Below, piece by piece: positions 17,690-25,339 of a DNA stretch of 64,000 bases; position 1 is the stretch's first letter, and each line of letters begins with the position of its first letter. The notes under the pieces are model-generated. The model ran no database searches, had not been told where the DNA came from, and saw only the letters and a program-made list of their open reading frames with translations. The stretch comes from Anaerolineae bacterium (GTDB lineage Bacteria; Chloroflexota; Anaerolineae; Aggregatilineales; Phototrophicaceae), in NCBI GenBank assembly GCA_022822305.1, contig JAJEBY010000002.1, positions 1-64,000 on the forward strand, written 5' to 3'. Both the position numbers and the translations under genes were made by a program.

Positions 17690-18391
17690 ATGAGAAAATC
17701 GCGAGTCCTATTAATCGACAACGATGCGGATTTCCGATCTTCGGTCAAGGAATACTTGTGCGAATCCGGAAACGAGGTCTGTGGATTTCCCGACGGGCCG
17801 GAGTGCCTGGACCATATCCAGCATAGTGGCTTGCCTCATATTGCATTGGTCAATCTGGCGCTGCCGAGCATGCATGGCTTCGACCTCGCCAATAGACTGA
17901 AGGCGATGGCGGATGTGCCCATCATCTTCGTGACTTCCAGCGGCGACAAGGACGAAATCGTTGAGGGCCTAAAGAAGTATGCCGAGGACTTCATCGTGAA
18001 GCCCTTTGACCTGCGCGAGCTTGAGGCGAGAATCCAGATTGTCCTGGCGCGTATGCCCAGCTTCGATTATGCCAGCGAGCCAATGATCCGCGTTGACGAA
18101 AACCTGAGCATTGATTTTGCGCATAATCGAATCGTGGTTGGCGGCAGGATCGTCGGCTTGACGCCCACCGAATCGATCATGCTGCATGTGCTGCTGCGCA
18201 ACGCGACCCGCGTAGTGGAGAACCGGATGCTGATCGCGCGCGTCTGGCCCTCGGAAGATGTGAACGAAGACACCTTGCGCGTCCACGTACACCGTTTGCG
18301 CCGCAAGCTTGAAGCCGATTCGCACCATCCGCATTATATCCGCACCGAGCGCGGCGTCGGCTATCGCTTCACCCAGCGTCCGCCGATGTAG
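17690..18391 (+). CDS. OmpR-type response regulator with degenerate receiver domain
   Basis: About 233 residues: a receiver domain (5-120) plus an OmpR/PhoB winged helix (about 135-230; TPTESIMLHVLLRNATRVV, DTLRVHVHRLRRKLE, IRTERGVGYRF). The conserved Lys104 (IVKPFD) and Thr82 (FVTSS) are present. The phospho-acceptor Asp is replaced by Asn55 (ALVNLALPSMHG), and the acidic pair reads Asp10-Asn11 (LIDNDADF). It is therefore probably not controlled by normal phosphorylation, and no histidine kinase is adjacent. The ATG at 17690 follows AGGTGG at good spacing; an ATG at 17669 is in frame but abuts the terminator-like hairpin. Confidence 0.9.
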   Translation: MRKSRVLLIDNDADFRSSVKEYLCESGNEVCGFPDGPECLDHIQHSGLPHIALVNLALPSMHGFDLANRLKAMADVPIIFVTSSGDKDEIVEGLKKYAEDFIVKPFDLRELEARIQIVLARMPSFDYASEPMIRVDENLSIDFAHNRIVVGGRIVGLTPTESIMLHVLLRNATRVVENRMLIARVWPSEDVNEDTLRVHVHRLRRKLEADSHHPHYIRTERGVGYRFTQRPPM

Positions 18392-18601
18392 TCGCCGCGG
18401 GCCACACAACTCCACATAGGGAGACCATTTGCTGCGAATAGCTGCGCGGCAAGGTGTGCGTTTGCCATCCCCCAATTGTCAAACCGCCGATTGCGGCAGT
18501 CGAGCGAGTTTGATATTTTGGGTGTGGGCGGCAGCGCGCTTGGCTGTTGCCGAGCGGGTGACTATTGATGGAGCAGCTTAAGCGGTGAAGGAGGGCGTCT
18601 G

Positions 18602-19459
18602 ATGAGCATCGTGGCGGGCATGGCGCAAATCTATCCAAAACTGGGCGACCTGGGGCACAATCTGGCGCTGCATCTCGATTACGCCCGGCAAGCGCGCGAG
18701 CGGGGCGTCGATCTTTTGATCTTCCCCGAGCTTTCGATGACGGGCTATCAGGTGCAGGATCTGGTACCGGAAGTGGCGCTGCGCGCGGACGCCGATGACG
18801 CGGTTTTCTCCGCGCTATTGGAAGCCAGCCGCGACCTTGATATCGTGGTCGGCTTTGTGCACGAGGACGCGCGCAACCGCTTCTATATCGCCAACGCCTA
18901 TCTGTCGGCGGGCGAGACGCTGCATATCCATCACAAGCTCTACCTGCCCACTTACGCCATGTTCGACGAATCGCGCTACTTCGCCCAGGGCAACAGCGTG
19001 CGCGCCTTTGATACGCGCTTTGGCCGCCTGGGCATGTTGATCTGCGAGGACTTTTGGCATGTTTCGCCGGCTTACCTGCTCTGGCTGGATGGCGCCGATA
19101 TCCTGCTGCTCAACAGTTCCAGTCCCACGCGCGGCGTCAACGCGAGCGATCGCAGCTTGTCCACGCGCTGGGTGGAGCTGGTCAATCAAGCCTACGGCAG
19201 CATGTTCACTTCCTACATTGTGCATTGCAATCGCGTCGGCTATGAAGACGGCAAGAATTTCTGGGGCGGCTCGTCGGTGGTCGATCCGGATGGCGAGTTC
19301 ATGACGCACGGGTTGTATTTCGATGAGGCGCTGATCACGCAAGAGATCGACTTGAATCAGTTGCATCGGACGCGCGCGCGCCTGCCGCTGCTGCGGGACG
19401 AGCGGCCGGGTTTGGTGCGACGGGAGTTGGGGCGGATTTTGAGTGAGAGTTTGGGGTAG
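18602..19459 (+). CDS. Nitrilase-superfamily carbon-nitrogen hydrolase
   Basis: A 285-residue C-N hydrolase with the Glu-Lys-Cys triad: Glu43 (LLIFPELSMTGY), Lys112 (HIHHKLYLPTY) and Cys148 (LICEDFWHV). The HKLYLPTYAMFDE and CEDFWH segments resemble the glutaminase half of NAD+ synthetases and related amidases, but the synthetase domain is missing. It probably releases ammonia from an amide or hydrolyses an N-carbamoyl compound. A strong ribosome site (GAAGGAGGGCG) precedes the ATG. The downstream FRG gene begins two bases after its stop, but with very different composition. Confidence 0.88.
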   Translation: MSIVAGMAQIYPKLGDLGHNLALHLDYARQARERGVDLLIFPELSMTGYQVQDLVPEVALRADADDAVFSALLEASRDLDIVVGFVHEDARNRFYIANAYLSAGETLHIHHKLYLPTYAMFDESRYFAQGNSVRAFDTRFGRLGMLICEDFWHVSPAYLLWLDGADILLLNSSSPTRGVNASDRSLSTRWVELVNQAYGSMFTSYIVHCNRVGYEDGKNFWGGSSVVDPDGEFMTHGLYFDEALITQEIDLNQLHRTRARLPLLRDERPGLVRRELGRILSESLG

Positions 19460-19461
19460 TT

Positions 19462-20424
19462 ATGGTTTCGACACAAGTACTACACACAGATTATTGTCCA
19501 ACGGTTGATTGCTTCTTCAAGAATATTGATGAACTGAGAATAGGCCAGCAAGACCAAACATGGATATTTCGAGGGCAGAATCGCGATTGGCCGCTACTCC
19601 CGCCGTCATTGCGGTGTGATTTTATAGTCCAGTTTGTACTGCCTGCCCTCAATCGCATACGGGACGTGCTTAAACAACGGAAAGACCGAGAACTGGATTC
19701 ATGTGAACATCTACGTCTCTACATTTACGTCCAACGTCGAACTGAAGACTTGCTTGTGCGACGATTCGCACAGGTCGCTGATCGTGCACACTTGTACGTG
19801 CCCGAGGACTCAAATTTTGCATTAGGCGGGGAATACTTCAAAATTGACCCAGAAGCGTTGGAGGATGCTGTATCGGGAAACTCGGAGCCGTTTCGCGCCC
19901 CTGTAAGCGTTGTAGATGCCTTGGCGCAGCATCATCGTGTGCCCACGAGACTCCTTGACTTTACATTTAATCCGTATGTCGCCGCTTGGTTTGCAACCGA
20001 CGTAGGTTCTGAAGACGAGCAAAAGCGATACAAGCAAAGACATGAACGGATGGTGATTTGGGCGGTTAACCACACTATGCTTGAGCTTGAAGACTCTGAC
20101 CTCTCGCTCGTCGTTCAGCCTAGGACTCGGATAGGTTTTCTGCAAGCGCAAGATGGCGCATTTCTGTTTGATAAGAAGGCCGACTTGGACGTTCTAGAAT
20201 ATACGCGTTGGGTTGGATTTGATGAGAAATTAAGCAGAACGTCCTGCGCGAGCACTTGTATCAAGTATAAGATTCCATTTAGTGAAAGTAGCAACTTGCG
20301 ACGCCGCCTGCTGCAATTTGGCGTATCTGAACCGACCCTCATGCCAAGTTTCGACGTAGTTAGGAAATGGACGCTAGACCAATATGCTAAACATCCGGAG
20401 AGTTTATTCTGGGTTCCTCAATGA
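19462..20424 (+). CDS. FRG-domain protein
   Basis: A 320-residue protein with the FRG domain signature: WIFRGQNRDWPLLPPSLRC (about 34-52) and, later, HHRVPTRLLDFTFNPYVAAWF with its FATD ending (about 155-178). FRG proteins are widespread in accessory regions, and their biochemical role is not settled. The gene is clearly more AT-rich than the nitrilase gene, whose stop is two bases upstream. The change of composition is abrupt at this boundary, which suggests acquisition. The repeat cluster starts about 50 bases after its stop. The ATG has no own strong ribosome site and may be read by coupling. Confidence 0.85.
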   Translation: MVSTQVLHTDYCPTVDCFFKNIDELRIGQQDQTWIFRGQNRDWPLLPPSLRCDFIVQFVLPALNRIRDVLKQRKDRELDSCEHLRLYIYVQRRTEDLLVRRFAQVADRAHLYVPEDSNFALGGEYFKIDPEALEDAVSGNSEPFRAPVSVVDALAQHHRVPTRLLDFTFNPYVAAWFATDVGSEDEQKRYKQRHERMVIWAVNHTMLELEDSDLSLVVQPRTRIGFLQAQDGAFLFDKKADLDVLEYTRWVGFDEKLSRTSCASTCIKYKIPFSESSNLRRRLLQFGVSEPTLMPSFDVVRKWTLDQYAKHPESLFWVPQ

Positions 20425-20474
20425 CCCCACCCACAGCCCTCCTCTGCAGCCGCACACGCCAACCCCTCCCCCGG

Positions 20475-20536
20475 CCCCTCCCCAATGCTTTGGAGAGGGG
20501 TGACATGGCGCTGGATTTGCAGGCGAATTGAAGGTC
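20475..20536 (+). repeat. 62-bp direct repeat, copy 1
   Basis: Begins CCCCTCCCCAATGCTTTGG and ends GGCGAATTGAAGGTC. It differs from the copy at 20884-20945 at only two positions by eye. The first 27 bases can fold into a hairpin. Confidence 0.85.
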
Positions 20537-20778
20537 TAGCTCATAACGAGCCTGTCCGATAGCCAACTGCGCGCAACGTTGACAAAGTCCCTCCCTGATG
20601 CCTCGGGGAGGGATTTAGGGTGGGGTTGATGCTCGCGACCATCCACTCGCCACCTACAACCCTATCCCTGCTACACTGCCCGCAACTGCGCCTTAACAAC
20701 GCCATTGTCAGCGACGAAAATAGCCCCTCCCTCTTTATGGGGGAGGGGTTTGGGGTGGGGGCCAAATCGCAAAATAGA

Positions 20779-20828
20779 CGTTTTATGTCCGAAAAATATT
20801 TTCCGTCGGACATAAAACGGACATAAAA
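20779..20828. repeat. 14-bp perfect inverted repeat plus tandem 11-mer
   Basis: CGTTTTATGTCCGA (20779-20792) is perfectly complementary to TCGGACATAAAACG (20806-20819) across a 13-base AT-rich loop. The right arm runs into a tandem duplication of CGGACATAAAA (20807-20817 and 20818-20828). It is AT-rich and unlike the surrounding repeats. It could be a recombination or protein-binding site, or a remnant of a small mobile element. Confidence 0.8.
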
Positions 20829-20883
20829 CAGCGCATGACTGCAACTTCAGCCCGCGAGCCAACTGCGGACAACGTGGAGAAAG

Positions 20884-20945
20884 CCCCTCCCCAATGCTTT
20901 GGAGAGGGGTGACTTGACGCTGGATTTGCAGGCGAATTGAAGGTC
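20884..20945 (+). repeat. 62-bp direct repeat, copy 2
   Basis: Second copy of the element at 20475-20536, in the same orientation. It is preceded by GCCAACTGCGGACAACGTGGAGAAAG, a diverged form of the sequence that precedes another hairpin unit at 20562. Confidence 0.85.
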
Positions 20946-21108
20946 GTGTTGTTGACGAGCGTTCTTGTTTGCCAGCTTTGCGCAACGATGACAAAGCCCT
21001 GCTCCCGGCTGTGGGAGCGGGGTTTGGGATGAGGGGGCAAATTCGGGGATTGACGGGTAAAATGGGTTGCGGCACGGATTGACCGCTTCCCAATCGAAAG
21101 CGACAGAC

Positions 21109-22728
21109 ATGACCTCGACTTCAACTCTTCTCCGCAATGGAACACTCTACGACGGCACGGGCGCTGACCCTGTCCGCGGCGACGTGCTCATTCGTGGCGA
21201 CCGCATCGCGGCCGTGGGTGACTTGCGCGACGAGACCGCTGGGCGCGTCATTGATCTCGATGGCCTCGCTGTCGCGCCCGGATTCATCAACATGCTCAGC
21301 TGGGCCACGGAGTCGCTGATCGAAGACGGCCGCAGCATGAGCGACATCAAGCAGGGCGTGACGCTGGAAGTGATGGGGGAGGGCACGTCGATGGGTCCGC
21401 TGAGCGACGAGATGAAACGCGCGCGCGATACCATCTTGTCCACCGCCGATATCAGATACGACATCGAGTGGACAACGCTGGGCGAATACCTGGAATTCCT
21501 GGAGCGCAAGGGCGTAGCGACCAATGTGGCGTCCTTTGTGGGTTCATCGACCTTGCGGATTCACGCCGCCGGTTACGATGATCGTCCGGTGAGCGAGCGC
21601 GAGCTGGCGGAGATGAAACGCCTGCTGCATGAAGCGATGCGCGAAGGCGCCATGGGCATGTCGGCGGCGCTGATCTATCCGCCGGCGACGTATCAGAGTA
21701 CTGAGGAGTTGGTTGAGCTTTGTCGCGTGGTCGCCGAATACGATGGCATGTATATCACTCATCTGCGCAGCGAGGGCAATCGCTTCATGGAGGCGCTGGA
21801 CGAGCTGATCGGCATCATGCGCGCGACCGGCGTCAGCGGCGAGGTTTACCATCTCAAGGCGACCGGAGAAGCCAACTGGCGCAAGATGGATCAAGCCATC
21901 GCCAAGATTGAAGCGGCGCGGGCGGAGGGGCTGGCGCTAACCGCCGATATGTATACGTATCCCTACAGCGGCACCGGGCTGGCATCTTGCATCCCGCCCT
22001 GGGCGCACGACGGCGGATTCGAAAAGATGATCGAACGCCTCAAGGACAGCGAGACGCGCCAGCGCATCAGAGCGGAGATGAATGCGCCTGCGTCGGACTG
22101 GGAGAATATGTTCTTCGAGAATGATACCGACGGCATATTGCTAGCGGGTTTCGCAAAGAGAGACTTGCGCAAGTATCAAGGCAAGCGACTGACAGAAGTG
22201 ATGGCGGAGCTCGGCACATCGGCGGCGGATACGGTGATCGACCTGCTGATCGAGGACAACAGTCGCATCTTCACGCTCTATTTCCGAATGACCGAGGACA
22301 ATTTGCGCAAGCAGGCGCAGCTGCCGTGGGTGAGTTTCTGCTCCGACGCCGGTTCCATCGCCAACGAAGGCAACTTCCTCAGCTATCATCCGCATCCGCG
22401 CGCCTATGGCAGTTTCGCGCGCGTCATCGGCAAGTATGCGCGCGACGAGGGATTGGTCACGCTGCAAGACGCCGTCCGCCGGCTCTCCGGTTTCGCAGCC
22501 GATAATCTCAAGGTTGCGGATCGCGGTTACTTGAAGCCGGGATACTTCGCGGATATCGCCGTATTCGATCCCGATAAGGTGCAGGACCACTCGACGCCGG
22601 GAGATCCGCATCATTACAGCGAAGGCATGGCGCATGTCTTCGTCAACGGGACGCAGGTGCTGGACGACGGCGGTCACACCGGCGCCACGCCCGGGCGCGT
22701 CGTGCGCGGTCCCGGCTGGGCCGGATAG
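21109..22728 (+). CDS. D-aminoacylase-like amidohydrolase
   Basis: A 539-residue N-acyl-D-amino-acid deacylase-type amidohydrolase. The N-terminal composite strand has LLRNGTLYDGTGADPVRGDV. Later motifs are GMSAALIYPPATY, YITHLRSEGN, EVYHLKATG, SFCSDAGS and a C-terminal FADIAVFDPDKV. The usual HxH metal motif after PGFID is replaced: the sequence reads PGFINMLSW (residues 57-65), so only the metal site built from later residues may remain. It would hydrolyse N-acyl-D-amino acids or a related amide. The frame opens at TTG 21067, but ATG 21109 matches the family N-terminus. Confidence 0.87.
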   Translation: MTSTSTLLRNGTLYDGTGADPVRGDVLIRGDRIAAVGDLRDETAGRVIDLDGLAVAPGFINMLSWATESLIEDGRSMSDIKQGVTLEVMGEGTSMGPLSDEMKRARDTILSTADIRYDIEWTTLGEYLEFLERKGVATNVASFVGSSTLRIHAAGYDDRPVSERELAEMKRLLHEAMREGAMGMSAALIYPPATYQSTEELVELCRVVAEYDGMYITHLRSEGNRFMEALDELIGIMRATGVSGEVYHLKATGEANWRKMDQAIAKIEAARAEGLALTADMYTYPYSGTGLASCIPPWAHDGGFEKMIERLKDSETRQRIRAEMNAPASDWENMFFENDTDGILLAGFAKRDLRKYQGKRLTEVMAELGTSAADTVIDLLIEDNSRIFTLYFRMTEDNLRKQAQLPWVSFCSDAGSIANEGNFLSYHPHPRAYGSFARVIGKYARDEGLVTLQDAVRRLSGFAADNLKVADRGYLKPGYFADIAVFDPDKVQDHSTPGDPHHYSEGMAHVFVNGTQVLDDGGHTGATPGRVVRGPGWAG

Positions 22729-22870
22729 TCGGGTTGCGCTGCAACTCTGGTCGAATTCTTACGTAATCTATGTATTCCCTAACTATTGGGGGAGCGGGCT
22801 GCGGCTCGTGGTATGGTATACTTGTCCCGGATAACAATCGTCGCTTGTACAGCGTTGAGAAGGAGCGGTC

Positions 22871-23911
22871 ATGAACTTTGCTTCAATATTACAGGTAATC
22901 GCGATACTCGCATTCGGCGTGGGTATTCTCGGTGTTGCCTTCACCTTTACCCTGGCATCGCAGGGCAGGTCGGCGCGGGGCGGGATATTGCTCGCGCTGG
23001 TGGGTTTCGTCTCGGGTATTGTGATATTTATCGTCAGTTCCGGCATCTTGATCGTGCCGCCGGCGCGGGCCGCGGTCATCGTCAATGTCTTGACCGGTGA
23101 GCTTGAAGAACCGGCGCGCGCGCCGGGCACCTCGATCATCATCCCGGGCTTGCAGGAATTCATCATCTACCCGACCGATCAGCAAGAATACACCATGTCC
23201 GGCATCACCTCCGAAGGCCGGATCCAGGGCAACGATGCCGTGGAAGCGCTGACGGTTGACGGTCAGGAAATCCGCCTGGATATCACCGTGCTCTATCGCG
23301 TCAGCCGCCAAGATGTCAATCAGATCCATCTGAACTGGCAACGGCGCTATGAATCGGATTTCATACGTCCGACGGTGCGCGCCGTCGCGCGAGATGTCGT
23401 TTCGCAATTCGAAGCGGAAGCCATCTACGGTTTGGAACGCGAGGCGCTGGGCGGACGAATCTCTGAATTGGTCAGCATGCGCATGGCTGAGCAAGGCTTG
23501 ACGCTGACCGCGTTGCTGGTGCGTCAAATCGACTTCAACGATTCCTTCGCGCAATCCATCGAAGAGAAGCAGATCGAGGAACAGAAGCTGCAGCGCGCCC
23601 GCACCGAAGCGGAACGCGTTCAGACCGAGGCCAGTGGTCGCGCCGATGCCGCTGAACAGGAAGCGCGCGGTCGCGCCAACGCCCGTTTGATTGAGGCTCA
23701 GGCTGAAGCCGAAGCCCTGCGCGTGATCAGCGATCAGATTGCCGCCAATCCTAACCTGATCCAGTATCTGTACGTCGCCAACTTGTCCGATAACGTCACG
23801 TTCGCGCTGCTGCCCTCGGATTCGCCCTTCATCTTCAACGTCGATGACTTCGCCGAACTGGGCGCGGACTTCGAGGCGCCGCAGCCGACCATCAGCGGCA
23901 CGAGTGGTTAG
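22871..23911 (+). CDS. SPFH/prohibitin-family membrane protein
   Basis: A 346-residue protein with two N-terminal hydrophobic segments (about 5-27 and 36-60). The SPFH band-7 domain follows (VPPARAAVIVNVLTGELEE, RLDITVLYRVSRQDVNQIH, VRAVARDVVSQFEAEAIY), then a charged coiled coil (EEKQIEEQKLQRARTEAERV). Prohibitin-like proteins form membrane rings that scaffold proteases and lipid domains. The GGAGCGG sequence before the ATG is a good ribosome site. A terminator lies 30 bases after the stop, so it is monocistronic. No NfeD partner or FtsH is adjacent. Confidence 0.9.
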   Translation: MNFASILQVIAILAFGVGILGVAFTFTLASQGRSARGGILLALVGFVSGIVIFIVSSGILIVPPARAAVIVNVLTGELEEPARAPGTSIIIPGLQEFIIYPTDQQEYTMSGITSEGRIQGNDAVEALTVDGQEIRLDITVLYRVSRQDVNQIHLNWQRRYESDFIRPTVRAVARDVVSQFEAEAIYGLEREALGGRISELVSMRMAEQGLTLTALLVRQIDFNDSFAQSIEEKQIEEQKLQRARTEAERVQTEASGRADAAEQEARGRANARLIEAQAEAEALRVISDQIAANPNLIQYLYVANLSDNVTFALLPSDSPFIFNVDDFAELGADFEAPQPTISGTSG

Positions 23912-23940
23912 ACCGGCAATTGACGCTTAGCATCGTTACG

Positions 23941-23968
23941 AAGGCGCTCCCACAGCGGGGCGCCTTTT
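23941..23968 (+). terminator. Rho-independent terminator of the SPFH gene
   Basis: AAGGCGC (23941-23947) pairs with GCGCCTT (23960-23966) and is followed by TT. Located 30 bases past the stop. Confidence 0.75.
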
Positions 23969-24106
23969 GCATTGGCCTGGCATTTGACTCCCCTCTGTGA
24001 CTTGGCGCCTCTGCTCTTGTGTCAGGCCTCGCCCCGAAGCCGTGTCATCCGCTTAATTCTCCTGTGAATCTCTGCTACACTCACCTCCGCGAGGGAGGAG
24101 TCGTAC

Positions 24107-25300
24107 TTGCTCGATCGCTATTTCTACACCTATCACCATCCGGCAGGCAATCATTTGGTGCGCGGCAGCGGCAGCTTCCCCGTTGTTAAGGCTGTTGACA
24201 TACCCTTGCGGGGAAGACCCGTCTGGGCGGTCGGATACGCCATGGACACGGCCGTTTGGCATGTTGTGCTGGAGAACGGCGATCTGCAAGTGGTGGAAGC
24301 GGCGCCGGACGGCACGGCGCAAACGCTGGCGCATCAGCTCGCCTGGTTCATGGGCGCGCAACCGCCGGTGGTGGGCGTCTCCATGATCGAAGGCACCTAC
24401 GTGCTGCGCTACGATGACAGCGTTTCGCCACGGACGCATCCGCTGCCGGTTAACGATTACGAAGTCCTGTATATCAATCGCGCCGGCGATTTGGTGCTGG
24501 GACGTGAAGAAGGCGTGGCGGCGAGCCTGCCCGTCATGGCGCCGCCCTATGCCCGCCTGGCGATGAACAGCCGCGGACAAGTCGCTCTCTACGCAAATGC
24601 CGCCGTCCGCGCCCGCAGTGGCAACGCCATGGCAGCCAAAGCGCTGCTGGTAGTCGAAGCGCGCGAGGGACAGATTCGCATCCTGACGCGGACGGATTTG
24701 ACAGGCGAAGACACCTACACAGGCATCGGTCCATTCTGGGCGGATATTGACGGCGACGGCAGAGAAGATCTGGTGACCAGCGTATCCAGGGACCCGCTGG
24801 AAGAGCGGCTGCGCGTCCATTTGTGGGATGATGACGGTATTCGGCAAGAAGTGGACAGTCAGCCCTCTGGACAGGGCGAGATCAGTCGGCGACCTTTCAG
24901 CGCCGGTCCCTTCCATTGTTCCGGGCAGATTGAGATCGCGGCGATGTCTATGTCACGTGCTGGAGGGGCTATAGAATTCTTCCGTTACACCGGCGACGCT
25001 CTCGAACACAGCGCTGATTTGCAGGGATTTGGCGCAAATGAAGTCTTCTCGCGCAATCTCGATCAGACGGCTGCGGGTGACTTCAATGGCGATGGCAGGC
25101 CCGAAATCCTGGCGCTGGACGCTTCTGGGCGCGGGGTCGTCGCCATCGAGCGCGGCGCAATGGATGCGGCATTCGCCTGGCGTCTGGATGCCGGCGACGT
25201 CATTACCAGCAATTTCGCGCCGGTGGAATTGCTCGATGGCGGCATGGCGCTGGCGGCAGGCACGGCGGACGGCCGACTGCGCGTCTGGCTGCCGCGTTGA
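24107..25300 (+). CDS. FG-GAP/VCBS-type beta-propeller protein (TTG start)
   Basis: A 397-residue protein without a signal peptide. Calcium-binding FG-GAP/VCBS motifs are DIDGDGREDLV (about 220) and DFNGDGRPEIL (about 326). The surrounding repeated beta-strands (VWAVGYAMDTAVWHVV, LYINRAGDLVLG, RLRVHLWDDD, GRLRVWLPR) suggest a propeller. The frame starts with TTG preceded by GAGGGAGGAG, one of the best ribosome sites here. The following serine hydrolase starts 39 bases on and may be cotranscribed. Function unknown; it may bind a protein or carbohydrate partner. Confidence 0.75.
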   Translation: MLDRYFYTYHHPAGNHLVRGSGSFPVVKAVDIPLRGRPVWAVGYAMDTAVWHVVLENGDLQVVEAAPDGTAQTLAHQLAWFMGAQPPVVGVSMIEGTYVLRYDDSVSPRTHPLPVNDYEVLYINRAGDLVLGREEGVAASLPVMAPPYARLAMNSRGQVALYANAAVRARSGNAMAAKALLVVEAREGQIRILTRTDLTGEDTYTGIGPFWADIDGDGREDLVTSVSRDPLEERLRVHLWDDDGIRQEVDSQPSGQGEISRRPFSAGPFHCSGQIEIAAMSMSRAGGAIEFFRYTGDALEHSADLQGFGANEVFSRNLDQTAAGDFNGDGRPEILALDASGRGVVAIERGAMDAAFAWRLDAGDVITSNFAPVELLDGGMALAAGTADGRLRVWLPR

Positions 25301-25339
25301 ATCACGGATGCGAACGACTATCGATCAGGAGACACTACG

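Larger units (their letters stand above)
20461..21060. repeat. Cluster of dispersed GC-rich hairpin repeats (intergenic)
   Basis: About 600 non-coding bases between the FRG and D-aminoacylase-like genes. Hairpin units of the CCCTCCC...GGGAGGG type recur at 20587-20613, 20724-20750, 20884-20909 and about 20996-21022. They are preceded by variants of GCCAACTGCGCGCAACGTTGACAAAG (20562, 20868, 20971) and followed by GGGTTTGGGGTGGGG-like tails. Minus-strand reading frames here give NPSPxxxGG-type peptides, a known artefact of such repeats, so no gene is called. Confidence 0.8.

Noticed and set aside
20461-21060. CRISPR-like array
   Set aside because: Repeat units are unequal in length and spacing, carry internal hairpins of differing sequence, and no cas gene is present.
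20541-21145. Minus-strand frames giving NPSP/PKPLP-type peptides
   Set aside because: Translation of the GC-rich hairpin repeats; this kind of peptide is a familiar annotation artefact.
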